A DNA stretch of 64,000 bases from Prochlorococcus sp. AG-402-A08 (GTDB lineage Bacteria > Cyanobacteriota > Cyanobacteriia > PCC-6307 > Cyanobiaceae): the NCBI GenBank assembly GCA_003279585.1, contig QCHH01000004.1, positions 28,924 through 92,923 on the forward strand, written 5' to 3'. Below, piece by piece: positions 50,630-57,714 of the stretch. The notes beneath the pieces are model-generated. The model worked only from the letters and a program-made list of their open reading frames with translations, had not been told where the DNA came from and ran no database searches. Both the position numbers and the translations under genes were made by a program. Position 1 is the first letter of the stretch, and each line of letters begins with the position of its first letter.

Positions 50630-50662
50630 ATATGAAAGCCCTACATGAACCGAACATCAAAA

Positions 50663-50764
50663 TTAGAGAAGTTCTTTCCAAGCTAATAGTTGATGGATCA
50701 AAACTGAACCATCATCAAGCCTTATAGTGGGGCGGCCTTCGAAATTCTGTCCTCTCTTCTCCAT
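50663..50764 (-). CDS. possible 33-residue peptide
   Basis: MEKRGQNFEGRPTIRLDDGS, VLIHQLLAWKELL. Protein-like but without a ribosome site; preceded by another short frame (MNFEGKRLKIPPLRILKKSA). Could be the tail of a decayed gene. Confidence 0.3.
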   Translation of the reverse strand: MEKRGQNFEGRPTIRLDDGSVLIHQLLAWKELL

Positions 50765-51014
50765 TCATTAAAAGTTCATTAGATCTGCACTTTTTTTGAG
50801 AATTCGAAGGGGAGGAATCTTCAATCTTTTCCCTTCAAAATTCATCTTCACACAATTTTAGTTAACCCTCCCTACAAAGAGGTTTTCTGCCTTGTCTTTA
50901 AGCAATAGACCACCGCCTAATAGAAGTAGGAGAAACACATCAGAAACATTCGCTTTGCACTACATCACTGCTATATCTCATATGACTAGATTTTTATTGG
51001 TAATTTTTTAGAAA
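50765..51014. other. intergenic, carrying the MxTPYH leader
   Basis: cattcgctttgcactacat at about 50948 is the conserved upstream element of the MxTPYH family (also at 4951 and 10979). Confidence 0.5.
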
Positions 51015-51167
51015 ATGTTTACTGCATATCACGCAATCATGTTCGCAATTTTATTGATAGGTGGGGCTGGAGTTATTTTTCAAGCTTCCTCAGGAGATGA
51101 TTCTTTTGCAAATAATCCTATTCAAGTTAAGGCTACTCAATCAAAATTCGACTTAAACACTTACTAG
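51015..51167 (+). CDS. MxTPYH membrane peptide (long copy)
   Basis: 50 residues: MFTAYHAIMFAILLIGGAGV, IFQASSGDDSFANNPIQVKA, TQSKFDLNTY. Membrane helix then polar tail. Paralog of 11047-11139 (30 residues) and the decayed copy at 4941; all share a conserved upstream element about 70 nt before the ATG. Lies just ahead of clpS. Function unknown. Confidence 0.7.
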   Translation: MFTAYHAIMFAILLIGGAGVIFQASSGDDSFANNPIQVKATQSKFDLNTY

Positions 51168-51209
51168 GTCGACAGTCGATTTATCTTGGGAGCATTGGCC
51201 CAAATTTTT

Positions 51210-51506
51210 ATGGATCGAATTACTGACTCAACCACCACAATCTTAGATTCAAAGACAACAAAAAGAAAATATCCAGAAGCGAGGATAATAGTTCTTGATG
51301 ATAATTTTAATACGTTTAAACATGTTGCTAATTCTCTTGTGAAAATCCTCCCAGGAATGAGTAAAAAAAGATCATGGGAGCTTGCCGTCGAAGTAGATAG
51401 GGAAGGTTCGGCAGAAGTATGGAGAGGCCCACTTGAACAAGCAGAGCTATATCATCAGCAACTAGTCAGCAAAGGATTGACAATGGCACCCATTGAAAAA
51501 ATATAA
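51210..51506 (+). CDS. clpS: ClpS-type adaptor of the Clp protease
   Basis: 98 residues from ATG 51210 (an upstream TTG would add eight). YPEARIIVLDDNFNTFKHVA, NSLVKILPGMSKKRSWELAV, EVDREGSAEVWRGPLEQAEL, YHQQLVSKGLTMAP form the ClpS core. ClpS brings N-degron substrates to ClpC/ClpA. The usual His of the V-H-x-x-G-x-A substrate pocket is Asp here (VDREGSA), so specificity may differ, as in a second ClpS paralog of cyanobacteria. Monocistronic. Confidence 0.88.
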   Translation: MDRITDSTTTILDSKTTKRKYPEARIIVLDDNFNTFKHVANSLVKILPGMSKKRSWELAVEVDREGSAEVWRGPLEQAELYHQQLVSKGLTMAPIEKI

Positions 51507-51541
51507 ATTTATTCATTTATATACAAACTCTCAGAAAAACA

Positions 51542-51774
51542 ATGAAAAACTCTTTTCTTTTGTTCTTGGTTTTCTTTTGTTTCTTCACCCTCTTGCAGCT
51601 TAAGCAGAAAATGTTGAGCCAATGCCTCAAGAGGAAATAGTTGAAGCACCTTCACCTGATCCAACCTCGGATGAGGCAATTAGATATTTACAAGGTGAGT
51701 ACATTTATCAAGGCACTCTTAGTTGGCAAGGCAGCAAAGCTTCTAGCAAATTTAATTACGATATGAAAAAGTAA
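51542..51774 (+). pseudogene. broken LNDLFGEE-family gene
   Basis: ATG start and hydrophobic MKNSFLLFLVFFCFFTLLQ, then the frame is lost; in another frame the mature part follows a TAA: AENVEPMPQEEIVEAPSPDP, SDEAIRYLQGEYIYQGTLSW, GSKASSKFNYDMKK. Aligns with the intact gene 50390-50629, 1.1 kb away. Frameshift plus stop near the cleavage site. Confidence 0.75.
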
Positions 51775-51783
51775 AAAAGATAG

Positions 51784-52008
51784 ATGGCAATATTCGCAGT
51801 TTTAATTCTCATTGGATTTGTCCTGTCTTAGTACTTCCCAAGCTGGGCAGTTTTTAATCGGATTCTTAGCTATGGGGTAATTTTTGCTGCAATTCCTTTA
51901 GGACTGAAATTTGCATCGGTGGCGGGTTTAAACCTAATAGCAGTTTTCTTGATTTACATATCTGTCTTTTGGATTGTTTATTTCTTTATTTACAGAAGGA
52001 ACCGTTAA
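51784..52008 (+). pseudogene. membrane protein gene interrupted by one TAG
   Basis: 75 codons: MAIFAVLILIGFVLS-stop-YFPSWAVFNRILSYGVIF, AAIPLGLKFASVAGLNLIAV, FLIYISVFWIVYFFIYRRNR. Apart from TAG at codon 16 the frame is intact with two or three membrane helices. Recently inactivated, or started from a downstream codon. Family not recognised. Confidence 0.65.
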
Positions 52009-52055
52009 ATATCCAAAACTCTTTAGGGTGATTTTATTAGTAATTAATTTTTTGA

Positions 52056-52244
52056 ATGCCTAGTCCTTTATTTGCAGTACCACTAAACATGGGAACGGGT
52101 ACTTGGATTGTGACGATTGTTGCTGGTTTAAGTTTTATCGTGATGTTTGGTATTGCTTCTGCCTTTGGCGACTTCCAAGGTTTGATTAATACAACATTAG
52201 AAAACGATTCAAATGCTAGAGAAAGCAGGAAGAGCAAAAAATAA
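52056..52244 (+). CDS. 62-residue membrane protein
   Basis: MPSPLFAVPLNMGTGTWIVT, IVAGLSFIVMFGIASAFGDF helix, QGLINTTLENDSNARESRKS. Single-pass with a basic tail. Followed by ctgac..gtcag, a weak hairpin (52251-52266) that resembles that at 54611. Function unknown. Confidence 0.65.
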   Translation: MPSPLFAVPLNMGTGTWIVTIVAGLSFIVMFGIASAFGDFQGLINTTLENDSNARESRKSKK

Positions 52245-52362
52245 AAAAGGACTGACCTAAGTCAGCCCCAATTGTTTAGATGGGTAATTAGCTAACAACT
52301 AATATTACTTTCTTTCATGGGAGTTGAGCTTATATTGGATTTTAAATTTCTCTTGGCTTTCC

Positions 52363-52929
52363 CTAAAGTTTATTTAAAACTTTTTCTTTCGATTGAATTG
52401 GATCAAACTTAATCCTTTTGATTTGATCTTTTTCCCAAACCCAGTAAACAGGATTTTTCTTTTGAGTTTCTTGTAAATCTTTTCTGTCTCTTAAGCTAAC
52501 AGGTATAAATTCATTTTTAGGATTAAATTTTTCATCTCTTATTGCTTGGTTTAGAACAATACTTCCTTCATGATTAGAGATTGATCTATGAAATGTTCCT
52601 ACAGGAATTTGAAGTGCACCCATGGCACGATTTAAATAAACAATGTGATGAGGTTCATCCCATTCAGGATTCATCAAAGTAATAATACGTCTACCTTCTA
52701 TCACTAAATTGTGATCAATTTGATGTCGATGTACGTAATACTGCTCAAAATCACCATCGTTTGGGGGTGAGATGGCATTGCCGTGATGAATGACTACATC
52801 AGAGCCATTGGATCCTTTTACTCCTACATCGAAGAACGATACTTGAGGTGTTTCACGGAAAACGTTAGTAGGAAAAAATTTTAAACGCATTGCAAATCCT
52901 CCGTTACTGTTTTGCTCATAGAACATCAA
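52363..52929 (-). CDS. cupin-like hypothetical protein
   Basis: 188 residues (ATG 52929; 52890 is a possible shorter start, MRLKFFPTNVF). FFDVGVKGSNGSDVVIHHGN, FEQYYVHRHQIDHNLVIEGR, RIITLMNPEWDEPHHIVYLN, MGALQIPVGTFHRSISNHEG. Histidine-rich strands (HRHQIDHN, PHH, TFHRS) and the length fit a single-domain cupin that may bind a metal; no close family assigned. Monocistronic. Confidence 0.68.
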   Translation of the reverse strand: MMFYEQNSNGGFAMRLKFFPTNVFRETPQVSFFDVGVKGSNGSDVVIHHGNAISPPNDGDFEQYYVHRHQIDHNLVIEGRRIITLMNPEWDEPHHIVYLNRAMGALQIPVGTFHRSISNHEGSIVLNQAIRDEKFNPKNEFIPVSLRDRKDLQETQKKNPVYWVWEKDQIKRIKFDPIQSKEKVLNKL

Positions 52930-52972
52930 TGTTTATGTAGCCTTGAATAGTCCTCATTTTTATAGACAAAGG

Positions 52973-53125
52973 TCAGTCGAAAAAGTAATCAAACCTATCC
53001 CTGTAGAGGAATTTAAATAAATGATCTAAAAATGGATTCTCAACTTCTCTTCTTTTACTAGTTTTAGCCATGCAAAGATCGCAGTTGTCTTTTTGAGGAA
53101 AGGTGAAAGGAGTAAAGAGTTTCAT
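52973..53125 (-). CDS. MKLFTPF-family CDLC peptide (copy)
   Basis: 50 residues: MKLFTPFTFPQKDNCDLCMA, KTSKRREVENPFLDHLFKFL, YRDRFDYFFD. Matches 47790 along its length. ggagggct is a strong ribosome site. The upstream gttcggttgaggtagggctttcctact region is shared with 47790. Soluble, CDLC may bind metal. Function unknown. Confidence 0.78.
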   Translation of the reverse strand: MKLFTPFTFPQKDNCDLCMAKTSKRREVENPFLDHLFKFLYRDRFDYFFD

Positions 53126-53180
53126 AAGCCCTCCTTGCTACACCTGTGTTCTACTCCTCTTATTAGTAAGAAGGGAGTAG

Positions 53181-53205
53181 GAAAGCCCTACCTCAACCGA
53201 ACCTC
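53181..53205 (-). promoter_or_regulatory. conserved leader of the MKLFTPF gene / dispersed repeat
   Basis: Minus strand gaggttcggttgagg then tagggctttcc, the counterpart of 47712 and a shortened form of the 10029 repeat. 55-80 nt upstream of the ATG at 53125. Confidence 0.55.
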
Positions 53206-53458
53206 AATTTCATAGAAGTTCTTTTAAATTTTCATAACACATGAGTGAGTAACATCTACTTAAGATTCGTTGCGTTCAAGCTCTAGTCAGAGAAGGGGAC
53301 AGTCGGTGAAATCCTGTCCCTTTGCTCGCAAATTTATTAAAGGTAGTATTCCGCTTTCCTTGATAAACAAATCCAAGCTCTGCATTTCCTATTACATACC
53401 GGGCTTAACCAATTCACTTCGAGTCTCCAATTTAGAGCTTAAAGTAACTATTAAAGTT

Positions 53459-53490
53459 AGAAAACCCCCTCTTAAAAAAGGGGGTTTTCT
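53459..53490. terminator. terminator hairpin
   Basis: aaaaccccc and gggggtttt arms, 10-nt loop, T-rich end. Possibly ends the RNA from the region 53265-53345, where gggacag / ctgtccc can also pair. Confidence 0.75.
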
Positions 53491-53501
53491 ATTGCAAAGA
53501 A

Positions 53502-53710
53502 CAAAATATACAAATTAGATAACCTTACTAGTGAGCTTTCCTCGGTTAGGGCATAAAGCTGTTAGTTTATTTCCTTCGTTTTTATCCAATGTTGGATGAA
53601 CTTAGAGAAACAACACGCCAAACTTTTAAAACTTCAAGCAAAAGCAGATGCTTGTACTTCAAGAAAAGAGGCTCTAAAAATTCTAAAAAAGTCGGATAAG
53701 GCTCTCCAGA
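53502..53710 (+). repeat. right arm of 210-bp inverted repeat
   Basis: Nearly identical to the reverse complement of 47319-47528. See the left arm for extent. Confidence 0.88.
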
Positions 53711-53727
53711 AACTTTCTAGGCCATAG
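53596..53727 (+). CDS. NLEKQHAKLLKL-family peptide (right repeat copy)
   Basis: 43 residues: MNLEKQHAKLLKLQAKADAC, TSRKEALKILKKSDKALQKL, SRP. Amphipathic basic helices with one Cys. The LSRP ending is also found in the third repeat copy near 46080 (INKLSRP), so this is likely the full-length member. Function unknown. Confidence 0.6.
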   Translation: MNLEKQHAKLLKLQAKADACTSRKEALKILKKSDKALQKLSRP

Positions 53728-53802
53728 ACGATCATTTAACAGTAGTAAGGCTATCCATAGATTTTTGGAATCTTCCACCAGGTCCAGCAAAAACTATACC
53801 TT

Positions 53803-53943
53803 CTAATTCTTGTTTTTCCATCCGAACATCTCAGCCATTTTTCCAGTTAGAGCAAAATAGCCAATCGCAACAAAAAATAGTCCAAAAGCAATCAGGTTTG
53901 GAACTATTCCACCAATAATTTGAGCTTTAGCAAAGAGAATCAT
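53803..53943 (-). CDS. IIGG-family membrane peptide B
   Basis: 46 residues from ATG 53943: MILFAKAQIIGGIVPNLIAF, GLFFVAIGYFALTGKMAEMF, GWKNKN. Membrane helix. The IIGGI.PNLI motif is shared with the gene just upstream (53946), showing a tandem duplication. Decayed counterparts at 32563. Starts two nt after its partner's stop. Confidence 0.78.
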   Translation of the reverse strand: MILFAKAQIIGGIVPNLIAFGLFFVAIGYFALTGKMAEMFGWKNKN

Positions 53944-53945
53944 TT

Positions 53946-54092
53946 TTATATATGAGGAGGTACTTTTTCTCCTCGTCTTACTTTTGCTTTTCTGGATTGA
54001 TCGAAATAAATAAGCACTCCACAAAAAAATAGTAATCCAATCAGGTTAGGAATAATCCCACCTATTATTTCAAAAACATCAAAGAACTCCAT
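53946..54092 (-). CDS. IIGG-family membrane peptide A
   Basis: 48 residues: MEFFDVFEIIGGIIPNLIGL, LFFCGVLIYFDQSRKAKVRR, GEKVPPHI. Membrane helix then a basic tail. A frame of 73 codons crossing into peptide B from a start near 54024 is a different frame and not needed. A decayed copy forms the end of the 32205-32485 pseudogene. Confidence 0.75.
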   Translation of the reverse strand: MEFFDVFEIIGGIIPNLIGLLFFCGVLIYFDQSRKAKVRRGEKVPPHI

Positions 54093-54150
54093 TTGTATTT
54101 TTATCGACTCAAATTTTTTTTATAGATTAGAGACTTAAAAAAGGAATTGC

Positions 54151-54333
54151 TTAGTCTTTCTCTTTTTCTTCTTTGTTGAATTTGAACCAGCCGTCTTCTT
54201 TCATTCCTCTTCTAATGCCAGTAACAAGTGCCCCAAGAAAAAAAGAGCCTACTCCAGCCAAAATTACCAGAGTTAATAAAGGCGTAACTCCTGATACGGC
54301 TGTACTTTGAAGGGCAGGATCTAACGTATCCAT
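54151..54333 (-). CDS. 60-residue membrane protein
   Basis: MDTLDPALQSTAVSGVTPLL, TLVILAGVGSFFLGALVTGI helix, RRGMKEDGWFKFNKEEKEKD. Single-pass with charged tail. Same-strand group with the IIGG pair. Unknown. Confidence 0.65.
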   Translation of the reverse strand: MDTLDPALQSTAVSGVTPLLTLVILAGVGSFFLGALVTGIRRGMKEDGWFKFNKEEKEKD

Positions 54334-54348
54334 TAAAACTTTATATTT

Positions 54349-54513
54349 TTAGTCACCATAAACTTTGCATGTCGACGAAGTTGGGTGCATTTCACATTCT
54401 TCTTTCCAAAACTCCTCTTTGGTTTCAATAGGAACTTGATAATTGAAATCATGAATGACTCGAAAATCACTCAATGCATTTTTGATGACAGAAAATGAAG
54501 TTCTTAGTTTCAT
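54349..54513 (-). CDS. 54-residue MKLRT-family peptide with C-x8-C (copy 2)
   Basis: MKLRTSFSVIKNALSDFRVI, HDFNYQVPIETKEEFWKEEC, EMHPTSSTCKVYGD. Same length as 8654-8818 and about 60 percent identical by eye. The upstream 22-nt box is identical in both. aggaggttt is the ribosome site. A longer frame from 54582 lies over the leader. Confidence 0.8.
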   Translation of the reverse strand: MKLRTSFSVIKNALSDFRVIHDFNYQVPIETKEEFWKEECEMHPTSSTCKVYGD

Positions 54514-54562
54514 AAACCTCCTATTCGGATGACTATGTTCTACTTGATTCCTTTTGCTTTCA

Positions 54563-54584
54563 ACACCTCGGCTTTTACTCAAGT
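54563..54584 (-). promoter_or_regulatory. conserved leader box of the MKLRT gene
   Basis: Minus strand acttgagtaaaag, ccgaggtgt, the same 22 nt as at 8582-8603. Here ttgaaag follows in place of ataaata. Confidence 0.6.
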
Positions 54585-54695
54585 ACTACTTCCTAGTTAT
54601 TCGATAGGAAATAAAAAAAGGGATGACCTGAGTCAGCCCAAATTTATTCAATAGAAATCAGCACTCAATTCAATTCTGAATTAAGAATCCATTGC

Positions 54696-54845
54696 TTAAA
54701 CGTCTTCGCGAGTTTGCTTTTGTCTATCATCAAAAACTGAAGGTTTGTAAGAAGTGAATACACCTTTTTTAAATGTTGCAAGTTGAGCTTTATGTAGTCT
54801 TTCAGCTTTTAAGACTCTTTTTTTAGTTAGTACTAGGTTGTTCAT
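54696..54845 (-). CDS. 49-residue basic peptide
   Basis: MNNLVLTKKRVLKAERLHKA, QLATFKKGVFTSYKPSVFDD, RQKQTREDV. Lysine- and arginine-rich amphipathic helix at the start. Possibly nucleic-acid binding. Not recognised. Confidence 0.55.
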   Translation of the reverse strand: MNNLVLTKKRVLKAERLHKAQLATFKKGVFTSYKPSVFDDRQKQTREDV

Positions 54846-55122
54846 GACCTTGTTTAATTACTGGAAATCCCGTTCCCTACTTCCATTTAATGCACTCCAA
54901 AAGATGGAGCGAACGTCTATTTAATTTAACAAGCCGACAAGAACAAATAAATGAATTTCAAGTACGGTTTCTTAGAAAGTCATCAGTAAAAAATGTCCAT
55001 AAACATCCGAACTGGTTAGCCCTACCTAAACCGACCATAAGTATTATGAAAATTTTTTGTATGCTTATTTTCCAGAATGTTCAGACATTGCTTCACCGTA
55101 AAGCTTTCTTCCTCTATACGCC

Positions 55123-55233
55123 ATGACTTCAATCAAAATTTCCTCAGCAGCTAAGTTTCTAGCTCTTTTCTGCATACCTGCGCTAATTCTTGCATCGGGA
55201 TCAATAGATGTAGCCACATTAGTAATCGCCTAA
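55123..55233 (+). CDS. 36-residue membrane peptide (copy 2)
   Basis: MTSIKISSAAKFLALFCIPA, LILASGSIDVATLVIA. Same length and layout as 31186-31296. About 90 nt upstream is a dispersed-repeat copy (55007-55034) just as for 31186, so the peptide and its leader were duplicated together. Followed two nt later by another membrane peptide. Confidence 0.6.
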   Translation: MTSIKISSAAKFLALFCIPALILASGSIDVATLVIA

Positions 55234-55235
55234 AC

Positions 55236-55343
55236 ATGTACGGAATTAACGAAGCAACAATTTTTGCAAGTTTGGCCATTCCTGCTGGATTGTTTATTGG
55301 CTTTTCAACAATTGTTGTTAATAGACTTCGCCAGTGCATGTAA
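55236..55343 (+). CDS. 35-residue membrane peptide
   Basis: MYGINEATIFASLAIPAGLF, IGFSTIVVNRLRQCM. One helix, basic end with Cys. Starts two nt after the preceding stop; its own stop overlaps an ATG (TAATG) of a 24-residue frame to 55417. Unknown. Confidence 0.55.
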   Translation: MYGINEATIFASLAIPAGLFIGFSTIVVNRLRQCM

Positions 55344-55490
55344 TGACCAGATCCTTCCAGCACAACCAAAGAAGAAATCATGGTTTGTATTTGGCTAGTT
55401 TATTGGTGGGATTTTAGTTGATCTTTATGCTCGTTATTGAGCAACAATCCATTACCTGTTTATTGTCAGAAGAACCTAAGAGGTTGATGA

Positions 55491-55559
55491 ATGAATCGCG
55501 TTTTTGCTTTCATTATCTCAATACTGATTATTGGAATCCTCTTCGTTTTTATTTCTTAA
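55491..55559 (+). CDS. possible 22-residue membrane peptide
   Basis: MNRVFAFIISILIIGILFVF plus IS: a single hydrophobic helix, preceded by agaggttgatga (ribosome site). It lies in another frame within an 85-residue frame at 55418, which looks less convincing. Resembles small photosystem-type peptides only in size. Confidence 0.35.
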   Translation: MNRVFAFIISILIIGILFVFIS

Positions 55560-55830
55560 AACAAGGGACTTCCAACTGGATAGATAGCTTATCTAGTATT
55601 AGAAGTTCTATTTGGACTTACGGAATAATCACGATCACACTTCTCTCAATCACCAATTACCTGACTTCTAATTAAATCATTTTTTGCGTATGTTTCGATC
55701 GATACCTAAACCACATAACACAATAAAAGCTCTTGCATTACTAGCGACAGAAGCTATTTGGCCTAAAACAAAACTTTTTGAATAGCACCTTAGAGGTTTG
55801 AAACCAATCGAGCTGTCATTTGAGGTCTGC

Positions 55831-56019
55831 TTAGTCCACATCTTCAAAGTCCAGAACAAATAATTCATAGGCCCTAGCAGTAATTCGTCTTGATTGCCTT
55901 CGACTTTATCGATAAGTTTCGGCCACATGGGTCGTACTTTCTGTAGCTCCATTTCCTGTGCGAGCTTGAAGCAGCCTCAGCAATACGTATTCAAGTTCAG
56001 CTTTAGATGCTCTGGTCAT
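55831..56019 (-). pseudogene. decayed gene next to tRNA fragment
   Basis: MTRASKAELEYVLLRLLQAR, TGNGATESTTHVAETYR-stop-SRRQSRRITARAYELFVLDF, EDVD: 63 codons with one in-frame TAA. Composition is GC-richer than the surroundings. Family unknown; beside the tRNA-Pro scar, so possibly from an integrated element. The 91-residue frame across it (55677-55952) is a shadow. Confidence 0.4.
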
Positions 56020-56173
56020 ACTTCTAGAATCGCCTAAGACCCAGTGATCGATGGACTTCTTACATAGCAAATGAATTTAAGCATTTGTTGGCGTTTTGTT
56101 GCCTCATTTGGCCAACAAAAATGGGTTCAGCTAGGTAATAGCCAAACCGATCGCAAATAGTATGTTTTTAGAA

Positions 56174-56217
56174 TTGGGGCAATAGGATTCGAACCTGAGA
56201 CCTAGTGCCCCCAAAGC
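56174..56217 (-). other. tRNA-Pro 3'-half fragment (candidate attachment site)
   Basis: Minus strand: CTTTGGGGGCACTAGG, then TCTCAGGTTCGAATCC, TATTGCCCCAA. Anticodon loop and T-arm are recognisable, the acceptor strand has changed (TATTGCCCC), and the 5' half is absent. More decayed than the copy at 62302. Confidence 0.78.
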
Positions 56218-56350
56218 ATCTAACATGCATATTGGTAACACTAGGTTTTAAGCTATAGCTATTTTTTTCTTAATTTTGTCGAGTTTGTCATAACAAATAA
56301 AGCAATATTTGTCCGCATATTTAAAATAAATAAAAGGTAACTTTGACAAA

Positions 56351-57073
56351 ATGGCTACCAGAATAAATAAATATTTAAGTCAAGTCGGTTACTGTTCTAG
56401 AAGAGTCGCAGATAGACTAATCGAAGAAGGAAAAGTAGCCATTAATGGTAAAATACCAGAAATGGGTACAAAGGTAGAGGAAGGTGATCAAGTAGAAGTT
56501 GACGGTCAAAGAATAGAAAAATCAACAAAACAAAAAAATATATACTTAGCCTTTAATAAACCTGTTGGGATTGTTTGCACAACCGATAGAAGAGTAGAGC
56601 AAGACAACATTATAGATTTCATTAAATATCCTACAAGAATTTTTCCTATTGGAAGATTGGATAAGCCCAGTGAGGGATTAATTTTTTTAACTAACGATGG
56701 AGATATCGTAAATAAAATACTCAGAGCAAGAAATAATCATGAAAAAGAATACATCGTAAGCGTTAATCGTCCGATTAATAGAGACTTTATTCAAAGAATG
56801 AGTAATGGAGTTAAAATATTAGAGACCATAACTAATAATTGTTTCGTAAAACAATTGGGGCCAAAAAAATTTAAAATCATACTCACTCAAGGACTTAACC
56901 GTCAGATCAGGAGAATGTGTGAGTCCTTAGGATACAGAGTACAATCATTAAAGCGTGTAAGAATTATGAATATTGAGTTAGACGTACCAACAGGAAAATA
57001 TCGCGAATTTACCAAAGAGGAACTTTTAGAATTAAATGGATTACTCGAAAATTCTTCTAAAACATTTGACTAA
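56351..57073 (+). CDS. rluF: 23S rRNA pseudouridine synthase, RluF type
   Basis: 240 residues. N-terminal S4 RNA-binding domain (INKYLSQVGYCSRRVADRLI, GKVAINGK, VEEGDQVEVDG; about 5-55), then the RsuA-type catalytic domain with FNKPVGIVCTT, catalytic Asp104 in GRLDKPSEGLIFLTND, and the end GLNRQIRRMCESLGYRVQSL with RVRIMNIEL. Converts uridine to pseudouridine in 23S rRNA. Located 0.13 kb after a tRNA-Pro scar, so it may be cargo. Confidence 0.9.
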   Translation: MATRINKYLSQVGYCSRRVADRLIEEGKVAINGKIPEMGTKVEEGDQVEVDGQRIEKSTKQKNIYLAFNKPVGIVCTTDRRVEQDNIIDFIKYPTRIFPIGRLDKPSEGLIFLTNDGDIVNKILRARNNHEKEYIVSVNRPINRDFIQRMSNGVKILETITNNCFVKQLGPKKFKIILTQGLNRQIRRMCESLGYRVQSLKRVRIMNIELDVPTGKYREFTKEELLELNGLLENSSKTFD

Positions 57074-57195
57074 TCAAATATCCGCTCTTTTTTAGCTTAA
57101 TAAGATTCTGATTTCACATAAACAAATACATACCAGAGGCCTTAATGCTCTTGCTCGTTTATCTTGCTCATAAGCCATGAAGATGGAGTTATGAA

Positions 57196-57582
57196 TTAGA
57201 CCCTGCTATAACCAAGTTTACTTTCAAAAATTTTCAATGGTAATCCAGTAGCTTCCATAGCGGCTTTACATTTGTCTCCAACAGTTCCATAAACTTCGAC
57301 AGTAAAATTATCGCCAAGTTGTGCATGACCTTGTAAATATTCTCCTACAGGTGGATTTGCTAGATGAGCAAGGAAAGCCTCATCATTTTTATAAACTTCG
57401 GACCAAACAAAACAAAGAGGGTTTTCAGGATCTTGATCAAAAGTGTGGTGTAACATTCCTGGTTCAGAATCCTCCACTGCTTTATCAGTTTTGGCGGCGA
57501 GCAATAGATATTCCTGAACTTTATCTGGCTTAACTTGAATACGAGCAAGAAGAATGAAAGGCGTCTCAGCTCCGAATGCCAT
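57196..57582 (-). CDS. ABM-domain (quinol monooxygenase-like) protein
   Basis: 128 residues: FILLARIQVKPDKVQEYLLL, AAKTDKAVEDSEPGMLHHTF, DQDPENPLCFVWSEVYKNDE, AFLAHLANPPVGEYLQGHAQ. The RI.VKP.K...F...........EPG...+......P......E.Y......E.H....+ pattern is that of the antibiotic biosynthesis monooxygenase fold. Substrate not known. Monocistronic. Confidence 0.85.
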   Translation of the reverse strand: MAFGAETPFILLARIQVKPDKVQEYLLLAAKTDKAVEDSEPGMLHHTFDQDPENPLCFVWSEVYKNDEAFLAHLANPPVGEYLQGHAQLGDNFTVEVYGTVGDKCKAAMEATGLPLKIFESKLGYSRV

Positions 57583-57714
57583 TGAATTTATTCAAATTAA
57601 ACAAACATTACTTGTTTCTTATAAAGTTTTTGTTTCTAAAGGCCTAGTGTCAGCAAGAACAATTATTAGTTAGGCAGTTAATTAGATATTCTCTCAAAGA
57701 TTTTGAAAATTAAA

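Noticed and set aside
54890..55126. 78-codon plus-strand frame
   Set aside because: Runs through the dispersed repeat at 55007 and the leader of the peptide at 55123.
55418..55675. 85-codon plus-strand frame
   Set aside because: A more convincing short membrane peptide lies inside it in another frame; the long frame has no family features.
55677..55952. 91-codon minus-strand frame
   Set aside because: Shadow of the decayed gene at 55831-56019 in another frame.
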